The notes under the pieces are model-generated. The model was not told where the DNA came from. It saw only the letters and a program-made list of their open reading frames with translations, and did not search any database. Positions 8,552-16,945 of a DNA stretch of 64,000 nucleotides are shown here, piece after piece. The stretch is taken from contig NZ_CP054026.1 of assembly GCF_005862305.2 (NCBI RefSeq), forward strand, positions 228,766 to 292,765, given 5' to 3'. The position numbers were made by a program, and so were the translations under genes. This DNA comes from Rhizobium indicum (GTDB taxonomy: Bacteria > Pseudomonadota > Alphaproteobacteria > Rhizobiales > Rhizobiaceae). Within the stretch, counting starts at the first letter, position 1; each line of letters begins with the position of its first letter.

Positions 8552-9622
8552 ATGAGCAATAATTCCGAATTTCTCTGGTATATTCCGAACGACGTCAAAG
8601 CCGGTCATCGCGGCGATTCCGCCGTCGAGAACCACAACAGCCTGGATACGCTGACCAGCCACGCCAGGGCACTGGAGGAGCATGGCTGGAAGGGCGCGCT
8701 CATCGGCACCGGTTGGGGCCGCCCCGACACGTTCACCGTCGCGGCCTCGCTCGCCGCCCGGACCACCACCTTCGAGCCACTCATTGCGATCCGTCCAGGT
8801 TATTGGCGACCGGCGAACTTCGCTTCCGCGGCGGCGACGTTGGACCATCTGACCGGCGGCCGCGTGCGGATCAACATCGTGTCGGGCAAGGACAACCTCT
8901 CTGCTTACGGCGATAGCGAGGGAGATCAGGCACACCGCTATGCCAGGACCAAGGAGTTCATGCGGTTGGTCCGCAGATTGTGGACCGAAGAAAACGTCAC
9001 ATCCACCGGCGAGAACTTCCGCGTCGCTGAATCCACCGTGGTGCCGCGCATCCAGGTTCGCGGCGACCGTCGGCACCCCAAATTCTATTTCGGCGGTGCC
9101 TCGGAGGCGGCCGAACGGGTGGCCGCGACCGAGGCCGATGTCCAACTTTTCTGGGGCGAGCCGCTCGATGGTGTTCGGGAACGGATCGCGCGGCTCAAGG
9201 CGTTGAGCCGGGAACTGGACCGCGATCTCCCGCCGCTGGAATTCGGCCTGCGGATCACGACGCTGGTCCGCGACACCACCGAACAGGCCTGGACCGACGC
9301 CGAGGCGAAGGTCGCCGAGATGGCGAGAAGCAAGGGCACCGGCTGGCACGATCACCAGCGCGCGCTCGCCGTCGGCCAGCAGCGGCTGCTTGATCTGCAT
9401 GAGCGCGGCGACGTCCTCGACGACAACCTCTATACCGCGCCGGGCAAGTTCGGCGGTGGCGGCGCCGGCACCACCTGGCTGGTCGGATCGGCGGAAGACG
9501 TCGCCCGCTCGCTGCGCAAATATCAGGATCTCGGCATCACCCACTTCGTGCTGTCCGACACGCCCTATCTCTCCGAAATCAAGCGGCAGGGCGATCAGCT
9601 TCTTCCGCTGCTGCGCGGCTGA
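8552..9622 (+). CDS. ssuD: Alkanesulfonate monooxygenase-type LLM protein
   Basis: SsuD-family FMNH2-dependent monooxygenase of 356 residues. It would convert an alkanesulfonate plus O2 to aldehyde and sulfite in the cytoplasm. Family features: FLWYIPNDVK start, GRPDTFTVAASLA, LAARTTTFEPLIAIRPG, HLTGGRVRINIVSG, and the late GGGGAGTTWLVGS loop, which in SsuD is the mobile active-site region. The flavin reductase partner (SsuE) is not in this window. I preferred the ATG at 8552 to a TTG 33 bases upstream, although its ribosome site is weak. Last gene of the operon. Confidence 0.85.
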   Translation: MSNNSEFLWYIPNDVKAGHRGDSAVENHNSLDTLTSHARALEEHGWKGALIGTGWGRPDTFTVAASLAARTTTFEPLIAIRPGYWRPANFASAAATLDHLTGGRVRINIVSGKDNLSAYGDSEGDQAHRYARTKEFMRLVRRLWTEENVTSTGENFRVAESTVVPRIQVRGDRRHPKFYFGGASEAAERVAATEADVQLFWGEPLDGVRERIARLKALSRELDRDLPPLEFGLRITTLVRDTTEQAWTDAEAKVAEMARSKGTGWHDHQRALAVGQQRLLDLHERGDVLDDNLYTAPGKFGGGGAGTTWLVGSAEDVARSLRKYQDLGITHFVLSDTPYLSEIKRQGDQLLPLLRG

Positions 9623-10125
9623 AGCCGGAGCAACGGCGCTCCGGTACCGCAGCTGCAATTCATGCCGATTGCCGAGATCGTTCAGAGCGTCGCGCAGTTC
9701 ACGGGCAAGCCGCAAAACCTTGCTATGCGGGGGAGGTTGGTGATTTCGCAACCATCGGGAGAGCGCTCGTCGAATTGTCCATCCGAAAAGCGCAAATGCT
9801 ATCCAGATATGGCGATATAGCAAGCTCCGTCGGCTCCGTTTACACTCTCTAAAATATATTCCTCTAATTTTTTTTAGATATCGGGACGACGTTCTTTAGG
9901 TTCGTCACCTCCGCCATGATAGCGGGCCAGGCACCCGAATTTCGCATGAAATCGGCTTTTATTGCTTTGACGGATGTCCCGTATCTCGAGCGCGATTCCG
10001 GGCACAGGGGTACCCGTCGGATGCACTCGGAGACACCGAGGCGCTGCATTCGAACGAGATATGACAAGCAATCCTGGCTGCCGAGACATCCTTCCAACAA
10101 ACCTCACCGCGAGGGGAGAGTGCAT
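9623..10125. other. 500-bp non-coding gap before the chemoreceptor gene
   Basis: I find no convincing gene on either strand. An AT-rich stretch near 9835-9880 holds an inverted repeat TCTAAAA (9848-9854)/TTTTAGA (9872-9878) with a long T run in its right half. This could be a weak terminator for the sulfonate operon or part of the chemoreceptor promoter. The reading frame of the chemoreceptor is open far upstream, but those residues do not look like protein. Confidence 0.5.
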
Positions 10126-12087
10126 ATGAAGAATATCATGAGTTTCGGGGTTGTGGCCCGCCTGGCGCTTGGCTTCAGCGTTCTCCTTTTGCTGATGGTT
10201 GGCTTGACCATCTATTCGACGGACAAAGTTGCGCAGATCAACGATAAGCTTGGAACCATCAACGACGTCAACAGCGTTAAGCAGCGGTTTGCCATCAACT
10301 ATCGTGGCAGCGTGCATGATCGGGCGATCGCCATCCGCGACGTCACTCTGGTTACATCGACCGATGAACGGAAGACCGCCGAGGCATTGATCGAAAAGCT
10401 GGCGGCCTCTTACGCCGAGAATGAAAAGCGCATGGCGGATATGGTTGCTTCTCCGGCTGGCGCGACCGAACAGGAAAAGACCATTCTCGGTGAGATTGCA
10501 GACATCCAGGCGAAGACCAATCCTCTGGTCGCCCAGATCATTGCGCTGCAGGAGAAGGGCGACGGCGAGGCGGCCCGCAAGATCCTGCTCGAACAGGCTC
10601 GGCCGGCCTTCGTTGCCTGGCTTGGCGCCATCAACAAATTCATCGACTATCAGGAAGCGCTGAACAAATCTATTGGCGGCGAGGTGCGCAGCACGGCAAG
10701 CGGCTTCAAGCCATTGGCCCTGACCGCGCTTGGCATTGCGGCTGTTCTTTCACTCGTTGCCGCCGCCGTGACCGCACGCACGATCGTCGGCCCGCTGGCA
10801 AAACTTCAGCTTTCGCTGAAAGCGATGGCCGACGGCAATCTCGACGGCGATCGCCGCCTCGAAGCGCGGGGCGACGAGATCGGCAAGCTTGCACGGGCGG
10901 TGGCAGGGCTGCGCGACGCAATTTCGGCAAAGGCCGAACGGGAAGCCGACGCAGAGGCGAAGAGAGCCGTGTCGGAGCGGCATCGGCTCGAGCAGGATGC
11001 AGATGAACGCCGCACCCTTGCCGAGCAGACGGACAAGGCTGTCGGCCAGCTTGGCGATGCGCTGCAGGCGCTGGCTGACGGCGATCTTACACAGCAGATC
11101 GGCACTCCGTTCATTCCGTCTCTAGAAAAGCTCAGAGCCGACTTCAATTCTGCAGTCGAAAAGCTCCGTGCCGCCATGCAGAAGGTTGCCCAGAACGCCA
11201 GCGCCATCGCGGGCGGTGCACAGGAGATCCGCTCCGCCTCGGACGATCTCGCCAAGCGGACCGAACAGCAGGCAGCCTCCGTCGAGGAAACCGCCGCTGC
11301 TCTGGAAGAGATTACGACCACCGTTGCCGACTCGAGCAACAAGGCTCAGGAAGCCGGCCAGCTCGTTCGCAAGACGAAGGAGAGTGCGGAGCGCTCGGGC
11401 AGCGTCGTTCGGGATGCGGTCGACGCCATGGGCAAGATCGAATCCTCCGCCACCGAAATCGGCAGCATCATCGGCGTCATCGATGAAATCGCGTTCCAGA
11501 CCAATCTGCTGGCGCTGAATGCCGGCGTCGAAGCCGCCCGTGCCGGTGAGGCAGGCAAGGGCTTTGCCGTCGTCGCTCAGGAAGTGCGCGAGTTGGCGCA
11601 ACGTTCCGCCAAGGCGGCAAAAGAAATCAAGGAACTGATCAACGCTTCGAATGGCCACGTCAAAAGCGGTGTGGCCCTGGTTGGCGAGACCGGAAAGGCG
11701 CTGAAGGAGATTGCCGAGCAGGTGCAGCAGGTCGACGGCAATGTGGGGGCCATCGTCGGCGCTTCGCAAGAGCAGGCGACGGGACTGAAAGAAATCAATA
11801 CCGCCGTCAACAGGATGGATCAGGGGACGCAGCAGAACGCCGCCATGGTGGAAGAAGCGACAGCGGCCGCTCATAACCTTGCCAAGGAAGCCGACGCGCT
11901 GTTCCAGCTTCTGGGCCAGTTCAACATTGGCGGAGTGGTGGCACCGAAGCGCACATCGCAGCCCGCTGCCGCGGCGCCACATGCTCAACCGGCGTCCTCG
12001 CCTGCGCGTCAGATGATTGCCAAGGTGGGTAAGTCGTTCCAGACGAACGGGAATGCGGCATTGGCCGGCGATTGGGAAGAGTTTTAA
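10126..12087 (+). CDS. Methyl-accepting chemotaxis protein with CheR-tether C-terminus
   Basis: Transmembrane chemoreceptor of 653 residues. TM1 is at about residues 8-30, followed by a four-helix-bundle periplasmic ligand domain (to about 195), TM2 at about 197-217, a HAMP domain, a linker and the cytoplasmic signalling domain. The highly conserved hairpin tip reads [20 protein letters not shown]. The protein ends in DWEEF, the xWxxF pentapeptide that tethers the methyltransferase CheR (and CheB) in other bacteria. GAGGGGAG lies 7 bases before the ATG. It is a single-gene unit with its own terminator. Ligand unknown; sulfonates or monocarboxylates imported by the neighbours are possible. Confidence 0.95.
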   Translation: MKNIMSFGVVARLALGFSVLLLLMVGLTIYSTDKVAQINDKLGTINDVNSVKQRFAINYRGSVHDRAIAIRDVTLVTSTDERKTAEALIEKLAASYAENEKRMADMVASPAGATEQEKTILGEIADIQAKTNPLVAQIIALQEKGDGEAARKILLEQARPAFVAWLGAINKFIDYQEALNKSIGGEVRSTASGFKPLALTALGIAAVLSLVAAAVTARTIVGPLAKLQLSLKAMADGNLDGDRRLEARGDEIGKLARAVAGLRDAISAKAEREADAEAKRAVSERHRLEQDADERRTLAEQTDKAVGQLGDALQALADGDLTQQIGTPFIPSLEKLRADFNSAVEKLRAAMQKVAQNASAIAGGAQEIRSASDDLAKRTEQQAASVEETAAALEEITTTVADSSNKAQEAGQLVRKTKESAERSGSVVRDAVDAMGKIESSATEIGSIIGVIDEIAFQTNLLALNAGVEAARAGEAGKGFAVVAQEVRELAQRSAKAAKEIKELINASNGHVKSGVALVGETGKALKEIAEQVQQVDGNVGAIVGASQEQATGLKEINTAVNRMDQGTQQNAAMVEEATAAAHNLAKEADALFQLLGQFNIGGVVAPKRTSQPAAAAPHAQPASSPARQMIAKVGKSFQTNGNAALAGDWEEF

Positions 12088-12140
12088 GTCGCCCGGATCT
12101 CTTTTCGGCTGACACTGGAAAGCAAAGCCATATGATTCTT

Positions 12141-12172
12141 GCGAAGGGCAGCATTTGCTGCCCTTCGCATTT
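12141..12172 (+). terminator. Terminator of the chemoreceptor gene
   Basis: Perfect 12-bp stem GCGAAGGGCAGC/GCTGCCCTTCGC around an ATTT loop, followed by ATTTTC. It lies about 55 bases after the stop codon. Confidence 0.85.
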
Positions 12173-12188
12173 TCGGATCAAAGAAGGT

Positions 12189-12236
12189 GAGCATGATGTT
12201 GTCCGAAAACTGCTCACACTTTTCGGCATCATGCTC
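12189..12236. repeat. RIME-like palindromic intergenic element
   Basis: Nested inverted repeats: outer arms GAGCATGATG/CATCATGCTC (10 bp) and inner arms CCGAAAA/TTTTCGG. This form (GCATGATG, CCGAAAA, CTCACAC core) resembles the short palindromic repeats common between genes in Rhizobium and Sinorhizobium (RIME family, from general knowledge). The outer arm touches the mctP stop codon, so it may form part of that gene's 3' end. I see one copy in this window. Confidence 0.6.
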
Positions 12237-13711
12237 TAGGCCCGGGCCGGAGCCTTGGCCGGAAGCAAGGCGTTGACCACGACCGCAACGGCGATGTTGG
12301 CCGCAAGCGCCAGCAGTCCCGTATAGACGGTGAAGGGTTCGCCGCCGAGGCTGATCAGATGCAGAGGCTTCCAACCGGCATCCCAGACGAGGAAAGTGCC
12401 GCCGCCGAAGCCGACGAACCAGCCGGCAAGCAGAGCGGGTGCACGGAACCAGTTGGTGTACAGGCCGAAGACCAGGGCCGGAAGCGTCTGCAGGATCCAG
12501 ATGCCACCGAGCAGCTGCAGGTCGAGGGCGAATTGTGTCGGCAGGAAGATGATGACGAGAAGCGCGCCAACCTTCACCACGAGCGAGGTGATCTTTGCGA
12601 CCTTCGCCTCGCCCGCGTCACTGACCTTGGGATCGACATAGGCTTTCCAGAAATTGCGGGTGAAGAGATTGGCGGCGCCGATGCTCATCACCGCTGCCGG
12701 AACCAGCGCGCCGATGGCGATCGCCGCAAAGGCAAAGCCGGAGAACCAGCCTGAAAACAGCGTCTTGAACAGCGTCGGAACAACGTCATTGGCGCTGTCG
12801 AGCTTCAGGTTGGCGGCATGCCCCATATAGCCGAGCAGAGCCAGAAGGCCGAGCAGCAGCGTATAGGCGGGCAACATGATCGCATTCTTGCGGATCGTCT
12901 TGCCGCTGTTGGAGGCAAAGATGCCGGTCAGCGTATGCGGATACATGAAAGCCGCGAGCGCCGAACCCAAAGCGAGTGTTGCATAGGCGACATACTGATT
13001 GCCGCCGAGCAGCAGGTTGCCGGAACCCTTGGCCTGGAAGGCCGCATCGGCCGAGGCGAAGACATTGGCGTAACCCCCGAGTTTCGACGGGATCAGTGCG
13101 ACGGCCGCAATCACGACGATATAGATCATGATGTCCTTGACGAAGGCGATCAGCGCCGGCGCGCGCAGGCCCGCGGAATAAGTGTAGAGCGCCAGCACGA
13201 TGAAGGCGATCGCCAGCGGCAGTTCGCCATGCAGCCCGAGGGCCTTCAGCACCGCGGTCATGCCGACCAGCTGGAGGGCAATATAGGGCATGGTGGCAAT
13301 GACTCCGGTTGCCGCCACGGCGAGTTCGAGACCGCGCGATCCGTACTGACCGTGGACGACGTCGCCAGCCGTCACATAGCCGAAATCCTTGGCGCGTTTC
13401 CACAGCACAGGCATGACCATGAAGACAAAGGGATAGACGACGATGGTGTAGGGCAGCGCGAAGAAGCCGTAGGCGCCGACCGTGTAGACCAGCGCCGGGA
13501 CGGCGATCACCGTGTAGGCGGTATAGAAATCGCCGCCGACCAGGAACCAGGTGATCCAGGTGCCGAAGTTGCGTCCGCCGAGGCCCCATTCATCGATATG
13601 GGCCAGTGTCTCGGGCTTGCGCCAGCGGCTGGCGACGAAGCCCATGACGGTAACGAGCACGAAAAAGAAGATGAAGACGGCAAGCGCCGTGCCGTTGATG
13701 TCAGTCGTCAT
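12236..13711 (-). CDS. mctP: MctP-type monocarboxylate/alanine symporter
   Basis: Sodium:solute symporter (SSS) family permease of 491 residues with about 13 membrane segments. It starts MTTDINGTALAVFIFFFVLV and contains the SSS-type motif GGRNFGTWITWFLVGGDFYTAY. In Rhizobium leguminosarum MctP imports lactate, pyruvate, acetate, propionate and alanine and is controlled by MctSR. Finding mctS and mctR directly upstream supports this assignment. Its ATG lies within the last 11 bases of the small DUF3311 gene, so the two are translationally coupled. The gene ends against a RIME-like repeat. Confidence 0.9.
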   Translation of the reverse strand: MTTDINGTALAVFIFFFVLVTVMGFVASRWRKPETLAHIDEWGLGGRNFGTWITWFLVGGDFYTAYTVIAVPALVYTVGAYGFFALPYTIVVYPFVFMVMPVLWKRAKDFGYVTAGDVVHGQYGSRGLELAVAATGVIATMPYIALQLVGMTAVLKALGLHGELPLAIAFIVLALYTYSAGLRAPALIAFVKDIMIYIVVIAAVALIPSKLGGYANVFASADAAFQAKGSGNLLLGGNQYVAYATLALGSALAAFMYPHTLTGIFASNSGKTIRKNAIMLPAYTLLLGLLALLGYMGHAANLKLDSANDVVPTLFKTLFSGWFSGFAFAAIAIGALVPAAVMSIGAANLFTRNFWKAYVDPKVSDAGEAKVAKITSLVVKVGALLVIIFLPTQFALDLQLLGGIWILQTLPALVFGLYTNWFRAPALLAGWFVGFGGGTFLVWDAGWKPLHLISLGGEPFTVYTGLLALAANIAVAVVVNALLPAKAPARA

Positions 13712-13898
13712 GGCGAGTGCTCCGATAGGCGATCCAGGTCAGCGCTGCGGTGATCGGCACCCAGAGAAGCTGATACCAATAGAAGAAGGGAAAGCCGAAA
13801 AGAGATGGCTCGCGGACATTGTAAAATGGTGGCCAGAGCAGACCTAGATAGGGAATGACAAGCAGCCAGAGCGCTGCCTTGCTACGTGGTTTTTCCAT
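13701..13898 (-). CDS. DUF3311 small membrane protein, MctP partner
   Basis: A 65-residue protein with two hydrophobic segments: KAALWLLVIPYLGLLWPPFYN and FFYWYQLLWVPITAALTWIAY. DUF3311 proteins are regularly encoded just before SSS symporters and are thought to be accessory subunits. The start at 13898 (MEKPRS) is preceded by GAAAGG at 9 bases. An in-frame ATG at 13937 would add 13 residues and lacks a good ribosome site. It overlaps mctP by 11 bases. Confidence 0.8.
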   Translation of the reverse strand: MEKPRSKAALWLLVIPYLGLLWPPFYNVREPSLFGFPFFYWYQLLWVPITAALTWIAYRSTRHDD

Positions 13899-13968
13899 GT
13901 CGGGATACCTTTCAGGCGCCGGGTCGGCGGTCGCCATGTTCCAGTTGTCGGCGTGGAAGGCAGGTCTG

Positions 13969-14043
13969 TCAGCCGGCGGCCGCGGCAGGCCCGGCTCGGG
14001 TCGCTCGAGGTTTTCCGACCGATCGGAAGCTGATGTAACGCAT
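13969..14043 (-). CDS. Possible 24-residue leader peptide upstream of mctP
   Basis: Very short open frame with a near-perfect ribosome site: GGGAGG lies 7 bases before the ATG at 14043. The peptide begins MRYISFRSVGKPRATR and ends in a Gly/Ala-rich tail before TGA. The stop is 70 bases upstream of the DUF3311 start. No family is recognisable. It may be a leader that couples translation to mctP expression, a small unannotated protein, or a chance frame behind a real translation signal. Confidence 0.4.
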   Translation of the reverse strand: MRYISFRSVGKPRATRAGPAAAAG

Positions 14044-14144
14044 GTGAATTCCTCCCAACGGCTCGCACTTGGCCAGCCGTGGATGGAGTCCTATGGCGGT
14101 GGTTTTGTTCTCACAAGATGGGCGCGGCGCTGAAATGCCGGGGC

Positions 14145-14162
14145 CTACCCAGAAGTGGGTAG
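14145..14162. promoter_or_regulatory. Inverted repeat, candidate MctR operator
   Basis: Perfect 7-bp arms CTACCCA/TGGGTAG separated by GAAG, 7 bases beyond the mctR stop and about 100 bases upstream of the leader peptide and mctP. TACCCA-type half-sites resemble the TACYYMT heptamers bound by NarL-family response regulators. As a 4-base-loop hairpin it could alternatively help end mctR transcription, but it lacks a T run. Confidence 0.5.
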
Positions 14163-14169
14163 ACGCGAT

Positions 14170-14814
14170 TTACCCGACTTTCGAGACGATGCCGTGATCG
14201 AGCGCATAGCGGATGAGGCCCGCTGTGGTGGCGATACCGAGCTTCTTCTTGAGGTTCTTGCGATGGGTTTCCGCCGTGGCGGAGGTGATCCCGAGCGTTT
14301 CGGCGATCTCCTTGTTGCTTCTGCCGGCAACGATCAGCCCGAGAATGTCGCGTTCGCGCGGGGTCAGGGGGTCGCTACCCTCCTCTGCCCGTTCGCCCAT
14401 CAGCGCGTCGAAGACGCCGGACGAGAAATATGTCCCCCCGCCCGCCACGGTCTCGATGGCCGAGACGATCTCGTCGGTCGAAACGTCCTTCAGGATGTAA
14501 CCGGCAGCGCCATGCATGACCGAGGAGGAAATATACTCGCGGCTGTTATGCATGGAGAGCATCACGACCCGCGCCTGGGGAAGTTCGTTCCTGAACAATT
14601 CGATCGCATCGATGCCGCTCAGCTTCGGCATGTTGATGTCCATCAGCACGACCTGCGGCAGGACCTGCCGGCCGATCTCGAGCCCCGTTTGCGCGAGGCC
14701 GGCCGTGCCGGCGACTTCGATATGGTCGAATGTTTCGAGCACGGCCTTCAACCCGTCCAGCACCAGCGGATGGTTGTCGATCAAGAGCACCCTGATTTTC
14801 GGGCGTTCCGTCAT
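14170..14814 (-). CDS. mctR: NarL/FixJ-family response regulator MctR
   Basis: 214-residue response regulator. The receiver domain begins IRVLLIDNHPLVLDGLK, with the phosphoacceptor Asp in VVLMDINMPK, and the C-terminal LuxR-type helix-turn-helix includes LTPRERDILGLIVAGRSNKEIAETLG. It should bind DNA as a phosphorylated dimer and switch on mctP. Its ATG overlaps the mctS stop (ATGA), so the kinase and regulator are co-translated. The order mctS-mctR-DUF3311-mctP on one strand matches the known rhizobial module. Confidence 0.9.
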   Translation of the reverse strand: MTERPKIRVLLIDNHPLVLDGLKAVLETFDHIEVAGTAGLAQTGLEIGRQVLPQVVLMDINMPKLSGIDAIELFRNELPQARVVMLSMHNSREYISSSVMHGAAGYILKDVSTDEIVSAIETVAGGGTYFSSGVFDALMGERAEEGSDPLTPRERDILGLIVAGRSNKEIAETLGITSATAETHRKNLKKKLGIATTAGLIRYALDHGIVSKVG

Positions 14815-16196
14815 GCGGCTTCTGCCTGCTTGCCGGCGGGGAGATTGGCCGATTTCGGCATCATCGCCGTCAGCGTCGTGCCGGCCTCGCTGCTGTTGAT
14901 CAGCAGCAGGCCGCGGAAGTGAGCCATCCGCTCCTGCATATTGCGCAGGCCGAGACCCGATCTGCCGGATAGGCCGTCCTTGGCGCCGTCGAAGCCAGTG
15001 CCATTGTCGGTGACCGTCATGCGGGCGCGGCCGTTGTCGCTCCAGAGCTTGACCGCAAGCTTGGAGGCGCTCGAGTGGCGTTCGACATTGTTGAACGCTT
15101 CCTGTGCGACACGATAAAGCGCGGTATTGGCTTCGGCCTTCAGCGTGTCGGTGAAGCTTGAGGCGTCGATCTTCGTCTCGATCCCCGTCCGCTCGGCAAA
15201 GTGATAGCAGAGTGCCTCCAGCGCGGCCGTCAGGCCGAGATCGTCGAGCACGCGCGGGCGCAGATCGTGCGACAGCCGTCTGATTTCCTTGATGGCGCCG
15301 TTCAGCGCCTCGACACCGCGATCGATGGTCAGTGCGGCATCGTCGACATTGGTCCTGACCTTGCGGCCGGCAAGATCCATCGCATAGCGCACGCCGACGA
15401 GATTCTGGGAAATGCCGTCATGCAACTCGCGGGCCAGCCGCGCGCGCTCTTCTTCCTGGGCATCGATGACCCGCTGCGTCAGCGCCTTGAGCCGGCTGTC
15501 GGCCATGCGGCGCTCATGGAACGTCAGCAGCATGCAGGTCGTGAAAACGACAAGCACCGAAGGTACGGCGATCAGCGCGACGATGATGAAGGTCCGTCTT
15601 ATGTTGGCGCGCATTCCGGCGTTGGCGGCGGCACTTTGGGCAAAGACGTCGTCCAGGTAAACGCCGGTGCCGACGACCCAGTGCCATTTGTCGAGACTGA
15701 CGACGAAGGAGAGCTTGTCGGCGATCTGTCCGGTCGATGGCTTCTGCCATTTGTACTGATGCAGGCCCCCGCCCGCTCTTGCCGTGGCGATCAGTTCGGC
15801 AATGACCTTGTCGCCATCCGGATCGGTGAGGTCGAGCCAATTATGCCCATGGCGGAAACTCTGGCGCGGATGGACGATGTTGTTGCCGTCGTAATCGTAG
15901 ACGAAGAAATATCCGTCCTTGCCGTAGTCGAGCGAAGTCAGGATCGCCGCCACCTTTTGCTTGGCGGCTTCGTCGTCGGCACCGGCATTGTCATAGATCG
16001 TCTGGATGGCGGACAGGGCAAGGTTGGTCAGATTGAGGATCTCGGCTTCCTTGGTCTTCAGCATGTTCTGCTCGAACGTGTCGATGCTGTTCTTGGCGAG
16101 GTTTGCCGATTGCCAGGTGATGAAGGTGGTGATCGCAAGGATCGAAATGACGAGCGGAACGATCGCCAATGCGATGATCTGGTGTCGTAACGTCAA
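14811..16196 (-). CDS. mctS: Cache-domain sensor histidine kinase MctS
   Basis: 461-residue membrane sensor kinase. An N-terminal membrane segment (IIALAIVPLVISILAITTFI) is followed by a periplasmic single-Cache domain (GYFFVYDYDGNNIVHP, later WHWVVGTGVYLDD), a second membrane segment, a NarX-type dimerisation/His region with RARLARELHDGISQNL (phospho-His in LHDG) and a HATPase (TDNGTGFDG, GLGLRNMQERM). Cache domains commonly bind small carboxylates, fitting control of MctP. The frame begins at a TTG placed 8 bases after GGAGG. A nearer ATG at 16203 is out of frame and too close to the ribosome site. Confidence 0.88.
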   Translation of the reverse strand: MTLRHQIIALAIVPLVISILAITTFITWQSANLAKNSIDTFEQNMLKTKEAEILNLTNLALSAIQTIYDNAGADDEAAKQKVAAILTSLDYGKDGYFFVYDYDGNNIVHPRQSFRHGHNWLDLTDPDGDKVIAELIATARAGGGLHQYKWQKPSTGQIADKLSFVVSLDKWHWVVGTGVYLDDVFAQSAAANAGMRANIRRTFIIVALIAVPSVLVVFTTCMLLTFHERRMADSRLKALTQRVIDAQEEERARLARELHDGISQNLVGVRYAMDLAGRKVRTNVDDAALTIDRGVEALNGAIKEIRRLSHDLRPRVLDDLGLTAALEALCYHFAERTGIETKIDASSFTDTLKAEANTALYRVAQEAFNNVERHSSASKLAVKLWSDNGRARMTVTDNGTGFDGAKDGLSGRSGLGLRNMQERMAHFRGLLLINSSEAGTTLTAMMPKSANLPAGKQAEAA

Positions 16197-16299
16197 CGAT
16201 CATTCCTCCCGAGAATTTGCGCCGGGAATTATGCCCTTTGTCAAATGCGAGTCCAGCGGCTTGTCGGTGCCCGATCTGTGACAGCCGGAACCAATGCCG

Positions 16300-16318
16300 G
16301 CGCGCATCGCGTGCGCGC
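16300..16318 (-). terminator. GC-rich hairpin at the end of the lrp-type gene
   Basis: Inverted repeat GCGCGCA/TGCGCGC with a 5-base loop, touching the stop codon of the Lrp-type gene. There is no T run on the minus strand, so termination activity is uncertain. Confidence 0.4.
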
Positions 16319-16782
16319 TAATCCAGCGGAACGAACAGACCGAGCTTGACGTCCCGCAACACGACATTCGTGTGCATGCGGCGGATCTGCGGATTGTCAG
16401 CCATGATCAGCGCGGCGATGTCGTCATAATGCTCGACGTCGCGGGCGGTGACGATCGCGATCAGATCGACTGCGCCGGTGACATAATAGACCTGCTGTAT
16501 GTGATCCTGCTTTTCCGCCCAGAGGCGGAACTTCGCCAACGCGTCGTAATTGTCCCGCTCGATCTCCATCCCGACGATGAACACCATTGCTGTTCCCGTC
16601 GCCTTGCGGTCGACGACGGCCACCTCTGCCTTGATGATGCCTTCCTCGCGCAGCCGCTTCAGCCGCCTCTGCACGGCCGAGACCGACAGTCCGATCCGTT
16701 CGGCGATCGTTTCGGCTTTCAGCTGGCAATCGCGCTGAACGATATCGAGAATGTCACGGTCAAAACGATCCAGCTGTTCCAT
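16318..16782 (-). CDS. Lrp/AsnC-family transcriptional regulator
   Basis: 154-residue protein with an N-terminal winged helix (DRDILDIVQRDCQLKAETIA, then LSVSAVQRRLKRLREEGII) and a C-terminal RAM ligand domain (MVFIVGMEIERDNYD, VTGAVDLIAIV). These feast/famine proteins form octamers and sense amino acids. It is transcribed away from the polar amino acid importer and methyltransferase at 16946-21017, so it most likely regulates that operon and itself through the shared 163-bp gap. Confidence 0.9.
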   Translation of the reverse strand: MEQLDRFDRDILDIVQRDCQLKAETIAERIGLSVSAVQRRLKRLREEGIIKAEVAVVDRKATGTAMVFIVGMEIERDNYDALAKFRLWAEKQDHIQQVYYVTGAVDLIAIVTARDVEHYDDIAALIMADNPQIRRMHTNVVLRDVKLGLFVPLD

Positions 16783-16852
16783 TGTCCAATCCTAATTCTC
16801 GCCGCAGCAATTCGCGCATTCTGCCGTACTTGCCGCGCGAAGAAGAATATTT

Positions 16853-16867
16853 TGCATAAAATATGCA
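16853..16867. promoter_or_regulatory. Candidate Lrp/AsnC operator in divergent promoter region
   Basis: TGCATA-AAA-TATGCA inverted repeat in the AT-rich middle of the divergent gap between the Lrp-type gene and the amino acid ABC operon. Size, symmetry and AT content fit an Lrp/AsnC-type site. Confidence 0.5.
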
Positions 16868-16945
16868 TAATAGATGAAAACTGCGCGAAAAAACCGCGTT
16901 ATTTTATCATTATCCTTCGCAAGCTCAATTCACCCGGAACCATGC

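Noticed and set aside
8528..9823. 431-codon minus-strand frame opposite the SsuD-type gene
   Set aside because: Typical GC-rich antisense frame. The plus strand matches the SsuD family throughout.
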